Assembly (NCBI GenBank): GCA_030632035.1
Contig: DAOVJZ010000104.1
Span: forward strand, 1-5,978
DNA: 5,978 nt
Reading direction: 5' to 3'
DNA from: Granulosicoccaceae bacterium
GTDB lineage: Bacteria > Pseudomonadota > Gammaproteobacteria > DAOVJZ01
Shown here: piece after piece, positions 5,935 to 5,978 of the stretch
Numbering within the stretch: the first letter of the stretch is position 1
How the letters are laid out: the number at the start of each line of letters is the position of its first letter
Program-made: the position numbers and the translations under genes
The notes under the pieces: model-generated
Databases searched by the model: none
Told to the model about the DNA's origin: nothing
What the model saw: only the letters and a program-made list of their open reading frames with translations

Positions 5935-5978
5935 GATGCACAGGAGCAACACTAAAAAGTAATTAAGTTATTTCTAAT

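Larger units (their letters stand above)
5609..5978. other. Non-coding, repeat-bearing tail after tatD
   Basis: No convincing gene lies in these 370 bases. Short minus-strand reading frames here (63 and 64 residues) simply translate the repeats, have no family motifs and lack clear ribosome sites. The region holds a stable hairpin at its left end, two diverged direct repeats, a short element between them, and a promoter-like pair of hexamers near its right end. The last ~150 bases are AT-rich and otherwise featureless. The next gene lies beyond the window. Confidence 0.75.

Noticed and set aside
5693..5952. Two short minus-strand frames (63 and 64 residues) as genes
   Set aside because: They overlap each other in different frames, are built from the repeats, and show no motif or good ribosome site.

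Overview
The window reads as a chromosomal housekeeping stretch from a gammaproteobacterium with type IV pili. The gene order pabB-pabC-mltG-tmk-holB-pilZ-tatD matches the conserved block that follows acpP/fabF in many Gammaproteobacteria; E. coli has it without pilZ, and Pseudomonas and Xanthomonas have it with pilZ. Base composition is moderate, and no gene stands out as foreign. The sequence alone does not fix a genus. A marine or environmental lineage with mid-range GC is plausible, but that is only an impression.

Layout: positions 1-913 hold the C-terminal two thirds of PabB, cut by the left window edge. PabC follows at 928-1731, MltG at 1728-2783, Tmk at 2776-3402, HolB at 3412-4395 and PilZ at 4399-4758. 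These six genes are all on the plus strand and either overlap by 4-8 bases or are separated by 3-14 bases, so they look like one transcription unit with translational coupling. A clear intrinsic terminator (4782-4807) follows pilZ. tatD (4826-5608) starts only 18 bases after its T-run and has the only good Shine-Dalgarno sequence in the window. Positions 5609-5978 carry no convincing gene. This tail holds a strong hairpin, two diverged 50-bp direct repeats, a short element resembling a dispersed intergenic repeat, and a sigma70-like promoter pointing out of the right edge.

Functionally, PabB and PabC make 4-aminobenzoate for folate. Folate feeds thymidylate synthesis, Tmk phosphorylates dTMP, and HolB is part of the clamp loader of the replicase that uses dTTP. 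MltG sets glycan-strand length during wall growth, PilZ serves type IV pilus assembly, and TatD is a metal-dependent nuclease. The block therefore links DNA precursor supply, replication and envelope growth.

I found no undescribed system. Points worth a second look are the TrpE-like PIAGT motif in PabB, an intact Walker A in the delta' subunit, a PilZ lacking c-di-GMP-binding residues, the terminator placed inside the block, and the layered repeats after tatD.
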